Part shown: positions 25,213-33,029 of the stretch, piece after piece
Position numbering within the stretch: the first letter of the stretch is position 1
How the letters are laid out: the number at the start of each line of letters is the position of its first letter
DNA from: Micrococcales bacterium
GTDB lineage: Bacteria > Actinomycetota > Actinomycetes > Actinomycetales > Cellulomonadaceae
Assembly (NCBI GenBank): GCA_009777345.1
Contig: WRMB01000022.1
Coordinates: 1 to 55,454, forward strand
Length of the DNA stretch: 55,454 nucleotides
Direction: 5' to 3'
Position numbers and translations under genes: made by a program
The notes under the pieces: generated by a model
The model's input: the letters and a program-made list of their open reading frames with translations, nothing else
Told to the model about the DNA's origin: nothing
Databases searched by the model: none

Positions 25213-26349
25213 ATGCAGCACCGTCCCGCGCAGCACGGTGGCAGCCAGGCCAAGATCGACTTCGGCCAGCGGCCGATGCTGGTGTTCTGGGAGACGACCC
25301 GGGCCTGCCCGGTGGCCTGTCGGCACTGCCGGGCGTCGGCCCTGACCGAACCGCTGCCCGGCGAGCTGACCAGCGCCGAGGGGCACGACCTCATCGAGCA
25401 GGTCGCCGGGTTCGGACGGCCGTACCCGATCCTCGTGCTGACCGGCGGGGACTGCATGATGCGCCACGACCTGTGGGAGCTGATCGAGCACTCCACCTCG
25501 CTGGGCCTACCTACCGCCCTGTCACCCGCCGTCACCCCGTTGCTGACCGACGCGGTCATCGAGCGGATCGGCGCCAGCGGGGTGCGGGCGGTGTCGATCT
25601 CCCTGGACGGGGCCAGCCCGGCGGTCCACGAGGACGTGCGCAACATCCCCCACCACTTCGCCGACACCGTCGCCGCGATCGGAAAGTTCCGCGACGTCGG
25701 GGTGGACGTGCAGGTCAACACCACGGTGATGCAGCAGAACCTGGACGAGCTGGCGGACGTGGTGAAGGTCATCACCGATGCGGGCGCCAATATCTGGGAG
25801 GTGTTCTTCCTGGTCCACGTCGGGCGCGGTTCCATCCTGGGCGCGGTCTCGCCCGAGGAGCACGAGGACGTGTGCCACCTGCTGTGGGACGCCTCCCAGT
25901 ACGGGATGATCGTGCGCACCGTGGAGGCCCCGTTCTTCCGCCGGGTGGTCAACCAGCGCCGGGCGGGCGGCCCCGCCCCGGACACCGCAACCTACCGGAA
26001 GCTGCACGACCGTCTGATCGAGCTCATGGGCCCGCCGCGCCAGCAGCCCAGCGCCCACACCGCCGCCACCCGCGACGGCAAGGGCATCGTCTTCGTCTCC
26101 TACGACGGGCAGGTCAACCCGGCCGGGTTCCTGCCGCTGGACCTGGGCTCGGTGCGCGACAAGCCCCTGGCCGAGCTGTACCGCGACGACGAGACCCTGC
26201 GCCGCATCCGGGCCGCTGACTTCACCGGCCGTTGCGGTCGCTGCGAGTGGGCCGACCTGTGCGGCGGTTCCCGGGCCCGGGCCTTCGCCGCCACCGGCGA
26301 CCCGCTGGCCGAGGACCCGGCCTGCGTCTGGCAACCGGCGACGGGCTGA
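25213..26349 (+). CDS. Radical SAM/SPASM protein (AhbD/NirJ-like, TIGR04053-type)
   Basis: A 378-residue radical S-adenosylmethionine enzyme. C32-x3-C36-x2-C39 (CPVACRHC) binds the 4Fe-4S cluster. TGGDCMMR and SISLDGAS are the SAM-binding strands. The C-terminal SPASM region has CGRCEWADLCGGSRARA and a final AC, with cysteines for an auxiliary cluster. The overall pattern is of the group related to heme-biosynthesis enzymes AhbD/NirJ and to peptide maturases; TIGR04053 members are often lone genes of unknown role. There is no precursor peptide or heme gene beside it, so the substrate is open. AAGGAG five bases before the ATG supports the start. Confidence 0.88.
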   Translation: MQHRPAQHGGSQAKIDFGQRPMLVFWETTRACPVACRHCRASALTEPLPGELTSAEGHDLIEQVAGFGRPYPILVLTGGDCMMRHDLWELIEHSTSLGLPTALSPAVTPLLTDAVIERIGASGVRAVSISLDGASPAVHEDVRNIPHHFADTVAAIGKFRDVGVDVQVNTTVMQQNLDELADVVKVITDAGANIWEVFFLVHVGRGSILGAVSPEEHEDVCHLLWDASQYGMIVRTVEAPFFRRVVNQRRAGGPAPDTATYRKLHDRLIELMGPPRQQPSAHTAATRDGKGIVFVSYDGQVNPAGFLPLDLGSVRDKPLAELYRDDETLRRIRAADFTGRCGRCEWADLCGGSRARAFAATGDPLAEDPACVWQPATG

Positions 26350-26411
26350 TCCACCCGGCTCGTGGTCTCCACGTCGTCAGGTGTGGTCAGGCGCCCCCTC
26401 TCCAGTAGCGG

Positions 26412-26506
26412 CCGATAAGACGGCGCTGGTTCGGGGGTTGCACGCCGTTCCACCGTTTAGAAACGGTGGAACGGCGTGGAGACCACGAACCGCCACCTTC
26501 TTATCG
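26412..26506. terminator. Nested inverted repeat after the radical SAM gene
   Basis: The core is a perfect 18-bp palindrome (26441-26458 with 26461-26478) around a 2-base loop. Outside it, about 22 bases from 26413 pair imperfectly (four mismatches) with the stretch ending near 26506, bounded by GCCGATAAGA and CTTATCGGC. A further CGTGGTCTCCACG at 26361-26373 has its inverse in the right flank. It could terminate transcription on both strands, but size and nesting suggest a palindromic element. Confidence 0.6.
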
Positions 26507-26521
26507 GCCCTGTGTTGGTGA

Positions 26522-26574
26522 GGGGGGGGTGAGGGTGGGATGGGGGTGGGCGTTGGGGTGGAGGGGGGTGCGGG
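26522..26574 (+). other. G-quadruplex-prone G-rich run
   Basis: The plus strand carries successive runs of 8, 3, 3, 5, 3, 4 and 6 Gs separated by one to five bases. This exceeds the classic four-tract G-quadruplex pattern. It lies about 130 bases upstream of the lipoprotein PBP gene, on its coding strand. Confidence 0.6.
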
Positions 26575-26704
26575 ATGGCGGGTCGGTAGCAGCGGCGTCG
26601 CGCCCCTGACTGGTGATCATCTGGTGTGGATACTGCGCAAACTGGCACACCACCGGCGCCGGGAGGGGTATCGTCTCGGGTGTTCTCCACGAGGGGCATG
26701 ACGA

Positions 26705-28618
26705 GTGCAACGAGCACGAAGCGTGACGAAGGCGGCTTTCGCGCTGGCCGCGGTCCTGGTCGCCACCGCCTTGGCGGGCTGTACCAGCACCCCGGACCCT
26801 GGTCCGGTCGCCGAGAAGCTGGCCCAGGCGCTGTCGTCGGGCGCGACGTCCGACGTTCCCTGGACGGATGACGCCCCGGCGCCCGCCGACCGGGACCAGG
26901 TCTGGACGCAGGTCTTCGAGCCGCTGGGCGAGACGAAGCCGACGGTACAGGTCGCCAAGGCGGTGCGGACCGAGAGCACGACAGCCGTCACCCTGGCCTG
27001 GGCCTGGGACCTGGGCGTCCCCGCGACGACCTGGTCGTACACCACATCGGCGACGCTCACCCTGGTCGGCGGCGAGTGGCAGGCCAGGTGGAGCCCGAAC
27101 CTGCTGGCCCCCAGCCTGGTCGCCGGGGAACGGCTCGTCGTGGAGCGCACCCAGGCCGAGCGCGGCCGGGTGCTGGGCGCCGGTGACCAGGTGCTCGTCG
27201 AGCCCCGTGCGGTAGCACGGGTCGGTATCGACAAGACCCTGGTCGACGAGGACCAGCAGGACGCCGCCGCGCGGGCGCTGGCAGAGGCGCTCGACATAGA
27301 CCCGCAGGCCTACGCCGACCGGGTCAAGGCCGGCGGGCCGAAGCAGTTCGTGGAGGCCATCCCGGTGCGCCTGGACGACCCGGGCTACGACCTGGTTGCC
27401 CTCGGCGCGCTGGACGGGGTGAACGTCGTGCCCGACACGCTGCCCCTGGCGCCCTACGCGGACTTTGCCCGGCCGGTCCTGGGCCGGGCTGGCGACGCCA
27501 CGGCCGAGCTGGTCAACGCCTCGGGCGGTGCGGTCGTGGCCGGTGACATCACCGGGATGACCGGGCTGCAGCGCCAGTACGACGAGCCGCTGCGCGGCAC
27601 CCCCGGGTGGGAGGTGCGGGCCGTGTCGGCCGACGGGACGGTGCGCCGCCAGCTGTTCAGCTCCGACCCGGTCCCGGGCCAGGACCTGCGCACCACCATC
27701 GACCTGGACCTGCAGAAGGTCGCGGAGGCCCTGCTGGAGGACGTCGAACCGGCGGCGGCGATCGTCGCGGTCCGCCCCTCCACCGGGGACATCGTGGCGG
27801 TGGCGTCCGGACCGGGCGGGGGCGGGCTGTCCACCGCCACCGTCGGGCAGTACGCGCCGGGGTCGACGTTCAAGATCGTCTCCGGGCTGGCCCTGCTGCG
27901 CGCTGGCTACACCCCCGACCAGACCGTGTCGTGCCCGGACACGGTGGACGTCGACGGCAAGCAGTTCCGCAACGTGCCGAACTATCCGGCGTCCGCCACC
28001 GGGTCGGTCTCGTTCACCACGGCGTTCGCCAGCTCATGCAACACCGTGTTCGTCGGCGGGGCCGACCAGGTGAGCGACAAGGACCTGGCCGTCGCCGCCC
28101 GGTCGTTGGGCCTGGACCCCGGTTCCGGGGCGGGCTTCGGGGCCTTCCTCGGCTCGGTGCCCGACAGCGCCGACACCACCGGTCACGCCGCGGCGATGAT
28201 CGGCCAGGGCAAGGTCCTGGCCTCCCCGCTCGGCATGGCGACCGTCGTCGCGTCGGTCCAGGCGGGCCGGGCCGTGGAGCCGCGGATCGTCGTGGACGTC
28301 CCCAAGGCGCCGTCGACGACGCCCACGGCGACCAGCCCGCCGTTCGAACCGCTGACCGAGGCCGAGGTGGCCGCCCTGCGTACCCTCATGCACGCCGTCG
28401 TCACCGGCGGTACGGCGGCCTCCGCCCTGGCGTCGGTGATGTCCGACGACCTGCTGGCCAAGACCGGCACCGCCGAGGTCGACACCTCGACGGCCAACCG
28501 GGTCTGGATGGTCGCCGCCCAGGGTGACCTGGCGGTCGCCGTGTTCGTCGAGGCTGGTGCGAGCGGTACGGAGACGGCCGGGCCGATCATGGCCGCCTTC
28601 CTCCGGGACGCCGACTGA
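26705..28618 (+). CDS. Lipoprotein penicillin-binding protein with NTF2-like N-terminal domain
   Basis: A 637-residue class B PBP-like transpeptidase. The lipobox LAGC ends a signal peptide near residue 25, so the mature protein is probably lipid-anchored outside the membrane. Residues ~30-150 fit the MecA_N/NTF2-like domain. A dimerisation segment follows, then the transpeptidase with S387-TF-K390, S444-C-N446 and K586-TG. All three active-site motifs are intact, predicting D,D-transpeptidase activity in cell-wall synthesis and possible lower beta-lactam affinity, as in other MecA_N proteins. The GTG start is inferred from the signal peptide. It is monocistronic, followed by a hairpin. Confidence 0.92.
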   Translation: MQRARSVTKAAFALAAVLVATALAGCTSTPDPGPVAEKLAQALSSGATSDVPWTDDAPAPADRDQVWTQVFEPLGETKPTVQVAKAVRTESTTAVTLAWAWDLGVPATTWSYTTSATLTLVGGEWQARWSPNLLAPSLVAGERLVVERTQAERGRVLGAGDQVLVEPRAVARVGIDKTLVDEDQQDAAARALAEALDIDPQAYADRVKAGGPKQFVEAIPVRLDDPGYDLVALGALDGVNVVPDTLPLAPYADFARPVLGRAGDATAELVNASGGAVVAGDITGMTGLQRQYDEPLRGTPGWEVRAVSADGTVRRQLFSSDPVPGQDLRTTIDLDLQKVAEALLEDVEPAAAIVAVRPSTGDIVAVASGPGGGGLSTATVGQYAPGSTFKIVSGLALLRAGYTPDQTVSCPDTVDVDGKQFRNVPNYPASATGSVSFTTAFASSCNTVFVGGADQVSDKDLAVAARSLGLDPGSGAGFGAFLGSVPDSADTTGHAAAMIGQGKVLASPLGMATVVASVQAGRAVEPRIVVDVPKAPSTTPTATSPPFEPLTEAEVAALRTLMHAVVTGGTAASALASVMSDDLLAKTGTAEVDTSTANRVWMVAAQGDLAVAVFVEAGASGTETAGPIMAAFLRDAD

Positions 28619-29055
28619 CCCCTGGCGCGAAATGCCCGGTCTGTGCAGAAAGGACCGGATCGGACCGACGCGTCCGATGTTCGGTCTTTCCGTGGTGCAG
28701 GCGTGGCGCTGCGTGCTGCGAAGGGCACAGAACCTCGCACAAGAAGGCACTGTCCCCTGTCTGGAGCAACGACGGTACGGGCAGCCGGACGTAGCTGTGC
28801 TGCCGTCGGCGTCATGCCCGGCGGTGGGCGCACGGGGACGGCCGGTGTTGTCCGGTGGGCTCGCCCAGGTTGTGTCGCCGCAGTTCGCGCTGGTGTTCTG
28901 GCGATATCGAGGCAGGGTCCAGCTAGGGTGACGGCTCCGAGCGCCTGGGCGGATATCTTCGGAAGAGAACGTCACGACGGGCTGTGCCGGACGGGGTGAA
29001 GTCGAGGTTCTGGCTCCGGGCCCTGTCGATGGAGTGCCTGGGGTCGGTAGGCTCA
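28619..29055. other. Gene-free leader between the PBP gene and the c-di-GMP riboswitch
   Basis: No convincing gene lies here; frames on both strands lack ribosome sites and domains. An imperfect hairpin at about 28645-28697 (arms reading GAAAGGACCG and CGGTCTTTC) could terminate the PBP transcript. TAGGCT at 29049-29054 is a likely -10 box for the riboswitch transcript. Confidence 0.5.
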
Positions 29056-29144
29056 CCGTGTCACGACAAAGGCAAACCCTCCGCGAGGAGGGGACGCAAA
29101 GCCACGGGACCCACGCGGTCAGCCGGGCTACCGAACAGACAAGG
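29049..29144 (+). ncRNA. Cyclic-di-GMP riboswitch, class I (GEMM-I)
   Basis: All class I landmarks are present in order: AGGCAAACC, a short hairpin, GGGACGCAAAGCC, a second arm, and CAGCCGGGCTACCG. P1 can form between 29056-29062 (CCGTGTC) and 29138-29144 (GACAAGG), pairing six of seven positions. The AAGG of the P1 3' strand lies six bases before the ATG at 29151 and would serve as ribosome site, so c-di-GMP binding should hide it and lower translation. The feature includes the TAGGCT -10 box at its left edge; the aptamer itself begins at about 29056. Confidence 0.88.
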
Positions 29145-29150
29145 ACCTCG

Positions 29151-29267
29151 ATGGACCCGCGTCCCACCACTGACTCTGTCCCGGCTGCGCGCGTGCAGTC
29201 ATGGTTGCGCATCGCCGCCCGGCTCGACGCAGGTACCCAGGTGCCCGCGCAGCGCATCGCCGCCTAG
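29151..29267 (+). CDS. 38-residue ORF directly under the c-di-GMP riboswitch
   Basis: The product is 38 residues: an N-terminal Pro/Thr/Asp stretch, then a likely amphipathic helix around VQSWLRIAARLDAG, then VPAQRIAA and a TAG. It is the only plus-strand ORF that can follow the riboswitch, because the next gene is convergent and its stop lies 28 bp downstream. Spacing of the AAGG ribosome site to the ATG is ideal. No family is recognised. It could be a regulatory microprotein, a small protein-binding peptide or a leader peptide. The coding status is inferred from position and spacing, not homology. Confidence 0.6.
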   Translation: MDPRPTTDSVPAARVQSWLRIAARLDAGTQVPAQRIAA

Positions 29268-29268
29268 G

Positions 29269-29300
29269 CCGACGCACACCTTGTTCTGGGAGCGCTATAG
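29269..29300 (-). repeat. Inverted repeat B at the 3' edge of the flippase-like gene
   Basis: Read on the minus strand it begins CTATAGCGCTCCCAGAAC and ends TGTGCGTCG. It matches element A at 31782-31812 (plus strand) at about 26 of 32 positions, and element C at 32963-32983 (minus strand). The gene's own stop codon TAG lies inside it. Confidence 0.65.
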
Positions 29301-31772
29301 CTCACCGCGGCGTTGCAGCACCCGCCAGGTGATCCAGCCCAGCGGGAGGCGCAGCCAGAGGGTGAGTACCCGGAACAGCACCACCACCGACGCCGCGATG
29401 CCCGAGTTCACTCCCGCCACCGTCGCCAGACCGCCGGTCAGGGCCAGCTCGACGGGGCCGATACCGCTCGGCATCGGGACCACGCCCCCCGCGGCGTTGC
29501 CCACCAGGTAGATCACCGCCACCTGCACCAGGGGGACGTCCTGGCCCAGCGCCCGCAGGACGGCGTCGAAGGCGAACACGTAGCCCAGCGTCATCGTGAG
29601 GTTGCCGGTGACGGCCAGGGCCAGCCGCCGGGGCTGGCTGAGCATCTCCAGCAGGGGCGGCCAGACCGTGCGCAGCGTCGGCAGGATCTTGGCGGACGTC
29701 CAGGTGCGGACCTGCGGTATCAGCAGCGCCACCCCGACGGTCGCGACCACGGCGGCCAGCACGAGCAGCGCCGTGGGCGACACGTCGACCGGCTGGTCGG
29801 TGCCACCAGGCAGTACCGACAGCACCGCCAGCAGCAGCAGCGTCACGGTGGCCTGGCTGACCTGGGCCAGGGCGACGGTCGTGGTGGCGACGGCCCGGGT
29901 CGCGCCGCGCCGGGTCAGCAGCCGCAGGTTGAGCGCCGCCGGGCCGATCCCGGCCGGGGCGGCCAGAGCGACGAACGTCGCCGCCGTCTGCACCGCCGTG
30001 GCCCGGAACAGCCCCACCTGCACCGGGGCGTACGCCACCAGCGCCAGCGCGGCGCCGACCAGGGTGAGCAGGCCCAGGGCGAAGGCCAGCAGCAGCCACC
30101 GCCAGTCCGACGCGGCCAGCGCTACCTGGATCTCGTGGACGTTGATGGTGGCGAGCACCCCGACCGTGCCGACCGCGAGGGCGAGCACCGTCACCAGGCT
30201 GCGCACCCCGAAGCGGACCAGCTGTTCGGGTGCCAGGTCGGCCTCGGGCAGCCGGGCGGCGATCGCCTGGCGCAGATCGCGCAGCACGTCGTCGCCCGCC
30301 TGCTTGCGGGTGCGCAGCCGGGGCCGCAGCTGGGGCACCGCGATCGTCTGCAGCAGCGGCCCCAGCGTCGCGACCTCGTCGTCGCCCAGCGCCCTGACCG
30401 CGGAGTCCAGCGCGCGGACACTGCCGACCTGGGTCGCGAGCAGCGTCAACAGCTGGACGGAGTCGATCCTCCGGGTCAGCTCAGAGCTGGCGACGTCACC
30501 GTTGTCCCAGCCGGTCAGCCACACCGCGCCGTCGTCGTCGACCAGGACGGTGTCCTCGCCCAGCGCCCGGTGCGCCACGGCCGCGGCGTGCGCGGTGCCC
30601 AGCTGGGCCCAGACCCGGTCGAGCATATCGTCGCTGACCTGCGGGACGTCGGTCAGCGGGACGGCGTCGGGATGCTCGAAGACCAGCAGCATCGAGTCGT
30701 CCACCTCGGACATGGCCAGCAGCCGCGGCGTGCGGACCCCGGCGGCGTGCGCGGCGTGCGCCAGGAGGGCGCTACGCTCGGCGGCCTGGCGCAAGGACAC
30801 CACACGTCGGGCTTCCAGACCGTGCCGCCGCACCGACCGCCAGAAGCGCCGCAGCATGCCGACCACCTGCCGGTCGCCGTCCAGCACCACCAGGTCCAGG
30901 TCCCGGCCGTCGTCGGTGGTCAGGGCGTACGCCCGGGCGCCGGACGCGCGGGCCAGCGCCGCCCGGGCCGGGTCGACCGACGGCAGCCAGTCGTCCGGCG
31001 TGGTGGACACCCGCACCAGCGTCCGCGGGTCGAACCCGGCGTGACGCACCCCGGCGACCAGCTGCGACCCGTACGCCTGCTCGGTGGCGGTCCCGCCGAC
31101 GTACCGGACGACCAGCCCGATCGCCCGTCCTACCAGCAGCGACACCAGCGCGCCGGGCAGCGGCACCTGCGCGGTGACCAGCACCACGCCGGACATCACC
31201 CACAGCAGGTTCCACGACCAGCGCACCGACCGTCGCCGCCCGCGGGGACCAGCCACGGTGAGCCCTGCCGCGAGCAGCGCCAGGTAGGTCGGCAGCACCA
31301 GGGTGCGCTGGCCCTCCAGCACCACCGACAGGCTGCGCTGCAGGTCAGGCGCCTCCGCGCCCAGGATGACCCAGCCCAGGACCCAGTTCACCAGCGTCGC
31401 CGCGGCCGCCGCGACCACGGCCGTGAGCAGCAGCCGGGCCTGGCGGCGCACCGCGAGGTCGACGGCCACCGCCACCGGGGCCAGCAGGGTCACCCCAGCG
31501 ACCAGCACGCTGACCGGCACGAACAGCACCCGCCACAGCCACGGCGCGATGCTGTGCACGTCCTCGGCCACCCCGGTGGTGGTGCCCGGCGCGTACATCG
31601 CCATGAGCAGCGTCAGGCCGACACCCAGCACCGCGACAGCCGCCGACAGCAGGTCACCGGGATGGTGGGTACGGTCCGCCGGGTCGTCGACGACGGACGC
31701 CTGCGGTTCGGAGTCCGGGCGCGACGGTGCGTCGACCGGTGCGTCCGGTCCGTCGTCGCTGGACGTGGGCAT
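29295..31772 (-). CDS. Large membrane protein: kinase-like domain plus UPF0104/LPG-synthase-type transmembrane domain
   Basis: An 825-residue protein. The N-terminal ~215 residues contain about six membrane helices. Residues ~240-480 are cytoplasmic and have the pattern of an aminoglycoside/ABC1-kinase-like fold: LVVLDGDRQVVGM...RFWRSVRRHG, AHAAGVRTPRLLA, MLLVFEHPD, then HRALGEDTVLVDDDGAVWLTGWDNG. In that segment the typical HxD...D motif looks altered, so it may be a pseudokinase. The C-terminal ~310 residues are the UPF0104/AglD2-type transmembrane domain of lysyl-phosphatidylglycerol synthases, with GNAAGGVVPMPSGIGPVELAL. A role in lipid flipping or modification is inferred from family only. 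The gene is bracketed by inverted repeats A and B. Confidence 0.85.
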   Translation of the reverse strand: MPTSSDDGPDAPVDAPSRPDSEPQASVVDDPADRTHHPGDLLSAAVAVLGVGLTLLMAMYAPGTTTGVAEDVHSIAPWLWRVLFVPVSVLVAGVTLLAPVAVAVDLAVRRQARLLLTAVVAAAAATLVNWVLGWVILGAEAPDLQRSLSVVLEGQRTLVLPTYLALLAAGLTVAGPRGRRRSVRWSWNLLWVMSGVVLVTAQVPLPGALVSLLVGRAIGLVVRYVGGTATEQAYGSQLVAGVRHAGFDPRTLVRVSTTPDDWLPSVDPARAALARASGARAYALTTDDGRDLDLVVLDGDRQVVGMLRRFWRSVRRHGLEARRVVSLRQAAERSALLAHAAHAAGVRTPRLLAMSEVDDSMLLVFEHPDAVPLTDVPQVSDDMLDRVWAQLGTAHAAAVAHRALGEDTVLVDDDGAVWLTGWDNGDVASSELTRRIDSVQLLTLLATQVGSVRALDSAVRALGDDEVATLGPLLQTIAVPQLRPRLRTRKQAGDDVLRDLRQAIAARLPEADLAPEQLVRFGVRSLVTVLALAVGTVGVLATINVHEIQVALAASDWRWLLLAFALGLLTLVGAALALVAYAPVQVGLFRATAVQTAATFVALAAPAGIGPAALNLRLLTRRGATRAVATTTVALAQVSQATVTLLLLAVLSVLPGGTDQPVDVSPTALLVLAAVVATVGVALLIPQVRTWTSAKILPTLRTVWPPLLEMLSQPRRLALAVTGNLTMTLGYVFAFDAVLRALGQDVPLVQVAVIYLVGNAAGGVVPMPSGIGPVELALTGGLATVAGVNSGIAASVVVLFRVLTLWLRLPLGWITWRVLQRRGEL

Positions 31773-31781
31773 CCCCCGAGT

Positions 31782-31812
31782 CTATGGCGCACCCAGAACG
31801 AAGATGTGCGTC
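31782..31812 (+). repeat. Inverted repeat A upstream of the flippase-like gene
   Basis: It begins CTATGGCGCACCCAGAAC and ends TGTGCGTCG. It is the inverted partner of element B at the other edge of the gene and begins nine bases upstream of the start codon. Confidence 0.65.
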
Positions 31813-31954
31813 GAACAGCGGGACAGTGGGCAGGACAGTGGGGGCACAGGGTGGTGGGGATGGTTCCTACTGTCTTGTCCCCCTGGTCACCAGCAGGACA
31901 GCAGGAATCGCCCTGCCGTCCTGCCCCCGTCCTGGGTCTGGTGCTGGTGGGAGC

Positions 31955-32911
31955 TCAGGGCGTCTCGCGGCGGGTTCCTATCCAGGTCTTGACGACGACG
32001 CCCACCGCGCCGACGACCGCGGCCAGGAGGGTGGCCCAGCCGATCCCGAGGTCGGTGCGGCGCGCCCGATCGGCGGCGTCGGCCCGGTCGGCGATGGTCT
32101 GGGCGGCGTCGGGCAGCTCGAAGCGGACGTCGGCCAGCTCGACGACGACGCTCTGCGCGTCGGCGTTGTCGGCCGCGGTGGCGGTGAGACCGAACCCGTT
32201 GCCGACATAGTGCAGGTCGATACCGCGCAGGTCGATGGTGTAGGTCTCGAACTGGTCGGTGAGCGTGACCGTCTGGCGGACCTTGTTGGCAGAGTCCGGC
32301 CAGTCGGCGGTGGTCAGGCCAGACTCGGGGTCGTAGCCCTGGCCGAGGGTGAACACCTCGACGCGCTCGCCGCCCTGCCCGCCGCGCGACACGACCGTCA
32401 GGGCGGTGGCACCGGACAGGTCGTACCCGCAGCGCGGGTGCTTGCCCCAGTCGAGCTGGCCCCTGGCCCCAGGCCCGGCGTAGTACCCGCGGGTGAACAT
32501 CCAGCCGCCCCAGCTGTTGACGGTGTGGTCCAGGGCGATCTCGATGCGCAGGCTGCCGTCGCCCGGTGTCGGGTCGCCGACCAGGTACTCCTGGTCCTGC
32601 CCGGCGACCTTGCCGCGCACGGTGAAGTTCTGGGGCGTGCCCTGCCAGACCACCGGGACCGTCCCGTCGACCACCTCCGGCAGGGGAAGCCTGGTATCGA
32701 CGCGTTCGGTCGCGCGGCCGAACGACCACACCGCCAGGGCGAGACAGCTGACCGAGACCGCGGCCAGGAAGAGCCCCCAGCGGCCGAGCACCCGACGGCC
32801 AGGAGGCCGACGCCGGACGGGACCGCCGGACGCCGGGTCGCCCGACGGTGCGGCCGGGGCTGGCGGGGGCGGCGGTTCGGCGGCAGTACGGGTGCGGTTC
32901 GGACGGGTCAT
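31955..32911 (-). CDS. Membrane protein with a beta-rich extracytoplasmic domain between two membrane helices
   Basis: A 318-residue protein: a Pro/Arg-rich cytoplasmic N-terminus, a membrane helix (GLFLAAVSVSCLALAVWSFG), about 200 extracytoplasmic residues, and a second helix near the C-terminus (WATLLAAVVGAVGVVVKTWIG). The ectodomain has the alternating Thr/Val/Phe pattern of a jelly-roll, carbohydrate-binding-like domain (LTVVSRGGQGG, QTVTLTDQFETYTIDL, HYVGNGFGLTA). No catalytic residues are evident. It may bind surface polymers next to the envelope genes around it. No family name is assigned. The ATG start is well placed at the end of the intergenic space. Confidence 0.75.
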   Translation of the reverse strand: MTRPNRTRTAAEPPPPPAPAAPSGDPASGGPVRRRPPGRRVLGRWGLFLAAVSVSCLALAVWSFGRATERVDTRLPLPEVVDGTVPVVWQGTPQNFTVRGKVAGQDQEYLVGDPTPGDGSLRIEIALDHTVNSWGGWMFTRGYYAGPGARGQLDWGKHPRCGYDLSGATALTVVSRGGQGGERVEVFTLGQGYDPESGLTTADWPDSANKVRQTVTLTDQFETYTIDLRGIDLHYVGNGFGLTATAADNADAQSVVVELADVRFELPDAAQTIADRADAADRARRTDLGIGWATLLAAVVGAVGVVVKTWIGTRRETP

Positions 32912-32962
32912 GGCGCTATCCCCTGTCTGGGTGGCCCGTCCGGTGCCGCAGACGGCGTGCGT

Positions 32963-32983
32963 CTTGTTCTGGGAGCACCATAG
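32963..32983 (-). repeat. Element C, third copy of the flippase-flanking repeat
   Basis: On the minus strand it reads CTATGGTGCTCCCAGAACAAG, matching the first 21 bases of elements A and B with two or three changes. It lies downstream of the CPBP protease gene and upstream of the neighbouring membrane protein gene. Confidence 0.65.
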
Positions 32984-33029
32984 GGCGCGGGCGGTGCGGT
33001 TGGCTAGAGCAGGGAGCCGGGAGGCAGAC

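Larger units (their letters stand above)
26350..26704. other. Gene-free interval with a nested palindrome and a G-rich run
   Basis: No gene is supported here. The interval holds a complex inverted repeat and, at 26522-26574, a purine-rich run with at least seven G-tracts on the plus strand. Both are listed separately. The last ~70 bases should contain the promoter of the penicillin-binding protein gene. Confidence 0.6.

Noticed and set aside
29313..32210. A 965-codon plus-strand frame
   Set aside because: It is antisense to the UPF0104 gene and part of its neighbour; composition is Gln/His/Arg-rich noise.
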